From positions 558,001-622,000 of the forward strand of contig CAVXCI010000003.1 of NCBI GenBank assembly GCA_963760285.1: DNA of 64,000 bases, read 5' to 3'. The notes beneath the pieces were generated by a model that worked only from the letters and a program-made list of their open reading frames with translations, made no database searches and was not told where the DNA came from. This document shows positions 63,615 to 64,000 of the stretch, piece after piece. The stretch comes from PALSA-278 sp963760285 (GTDB taxonomy: Bacteria > Acidobacteriota > Terriglobia > Acidiferrales > UBA7541). How positions within the stretch are numbered: the first letter of the stretch is position 1; each line of letters begins with the position of its first letter. Position numbers and translations under genes: made by a program.

Positions 63615-64000
63615 CTATTCTGGAATCATCCCAATTGTCCCCAGCCACGTCTCCACCAACTGCGGCCATTCCGTAATCGGAAACCTCGTGCGCCGCAGAC
63701 CAAACGCGTGCCCGCCATGCGCGTAGAGATGAATCTCCACCGGAACCCCGGCGTTCTTCAGCGCGATGTAGTAAGCCAGCGAGTCGTCTACGTCGTCCAC
63801 GTGGTCATCCTCCGCCTGCAGCAAAAACGTGGGCGGCGTCTGGCTGGTGACAGGAATCTCGGGATTCAACCCAAGCTCTTTATCGGCATTCGCCGCATGA
63901 CGGACCACAAATTTTTTGGCGCCCTGATCAGCATCCCATTCCGCCGCGGAAAGCGACAGATGACCCGGATAAATCGCCGCGGCAAAATCCGGGCGGCAGC
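63615..64000 (-). CDS. Alpha/beta hydrolase (C-terminal part; 5' end outside window)
   Basis: The last ~128 residues of an esterase/dienelactone-hydrolase-like protein: PPTFLLQAEDDHVDDVDDSLAYYIALKNAGVPVEIHLYAHGGHAFGLRR, giving the catalytic aspartate (AEDD) and histidine (GGHAFG). The catalytic serine lies outside. FAAAIYPGHLSL precedes in frame. Possibly an acetyl-esterase or BD-FAE-type enzyme. Confidence 0.8.
   Translation of the reverse strand, partial: CRPDFAAAIYPGHLSLSAAEWDADQGAKKFVVRHAANADKELGLNPEIPVTSQTPPTFLLQAEDDHVDDVDDSLAYYIALKNAGVPVEIHLYAHGGHAFGLRRTRFPITEWPQLVETWLGTIGMIPE

Noticed and set aside
1..64000. CRISPR array
   Set aside because: No regularly spaced identical repeats of 24-40 bp were found; the only close direct repeat is the single 19-bp pair at 51.8 kb.

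Overview
The window reads as a high-GC (roughly 60 percent) chromosomal segment of a soil-type acidobacterium, most likely from a draft or metagenome-derived assembly. The taxonomic call is an inference from gene content. It rests on secreted proteins with 'choice-of-anchor GloVer' repeats, a bfn-miaB pair, a tolQ-tolR-tonB/tolA-tolB...pal-cpoB locus with acidobacterial-looking spacing, and many secreted beta-propeller proteins. There is no rRNA operon, no CRISPR array and no intact prophage. One tRNA gene, tRNA-Ala(CGC), is present.

Layout. 1-4.1 kb: a minus-strand three-gene phosphorelay (CHASE3-PAS-PAS histidine kinase, single-domain response regulator, REC-histidine kinase cut by the window edge). 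4.3-13 kb: a TRIC-type channel, a BNR-type lipoprotein, a PPOX-fold flavoprotein, two tandem multicopper oxidases and a secreted propeller protein. 13-20.9 kb: CPBP protease, a compact regulatory/small-RNA locus (14.16-14.51 kb), polysaccharide-lyase-like protein, GT39-type glycosyltransferase, DUF1223, cupin and DUF4126 proteins. 20.9-26.3 kb: an accessory island with a phage/plasmid-like module, small unknown genes, a pyrimidine-rich gene-poor stretch, an internally deleted IS3-type transposase and a chimeric junction of two truncated genes.

26.3-39.6 kb: secreted proteins, aspA, an orphan nuoI, a ypdA-like flavoprotein, a FAD monooxygenase, parA-parB, a GloVer-repeat protein, a metalloprotease-like lipoprotein, bfn and miaB. 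39.7-47.4 kb: the Tol-Pal envelope system, split by a DUF4105 gene and an opposite-strand csgG-like gene. 47.5-54.8 kb: serine hydrolase, second propeller protein, accessory gene, ssb, and a sigma/anti-sigma/Spy-like stress operon facing an XRE regulator. 54.8-61.8 kb: nfo-leuS-guaA operon and a carboxy-terminal processing protease. 61.8-64 kb: tRNA-Ala, small proteins, an AbiU2/HEPN-like gene and a partial alpha/beta hydrolase.

Two stretches (28-31 kb and 55-61 kb), plus one point in tolB, carry multiple frameshifts in genes that are otherwise full length, including essential guaA and leuS. Indel errors in the assembly are the likelier explanation than decay. The most interesting candidate for something undescribed is the 14.16-14.51 kb locus. 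It has two inverted copies of an 11-bp-period direct repeat resembling a PhoB/OmpR-type operator. One copy abuts a minus-strand promoter for an ~84-nt putative RNA with a C-rich anti-Shine-Dalgarno hairpin loop and an intrinsic terminator. The other sits just upstream of a plus-strand promoter followed by a terminator-like hairpin ahead of a polysaccharide-lyase-like gene.
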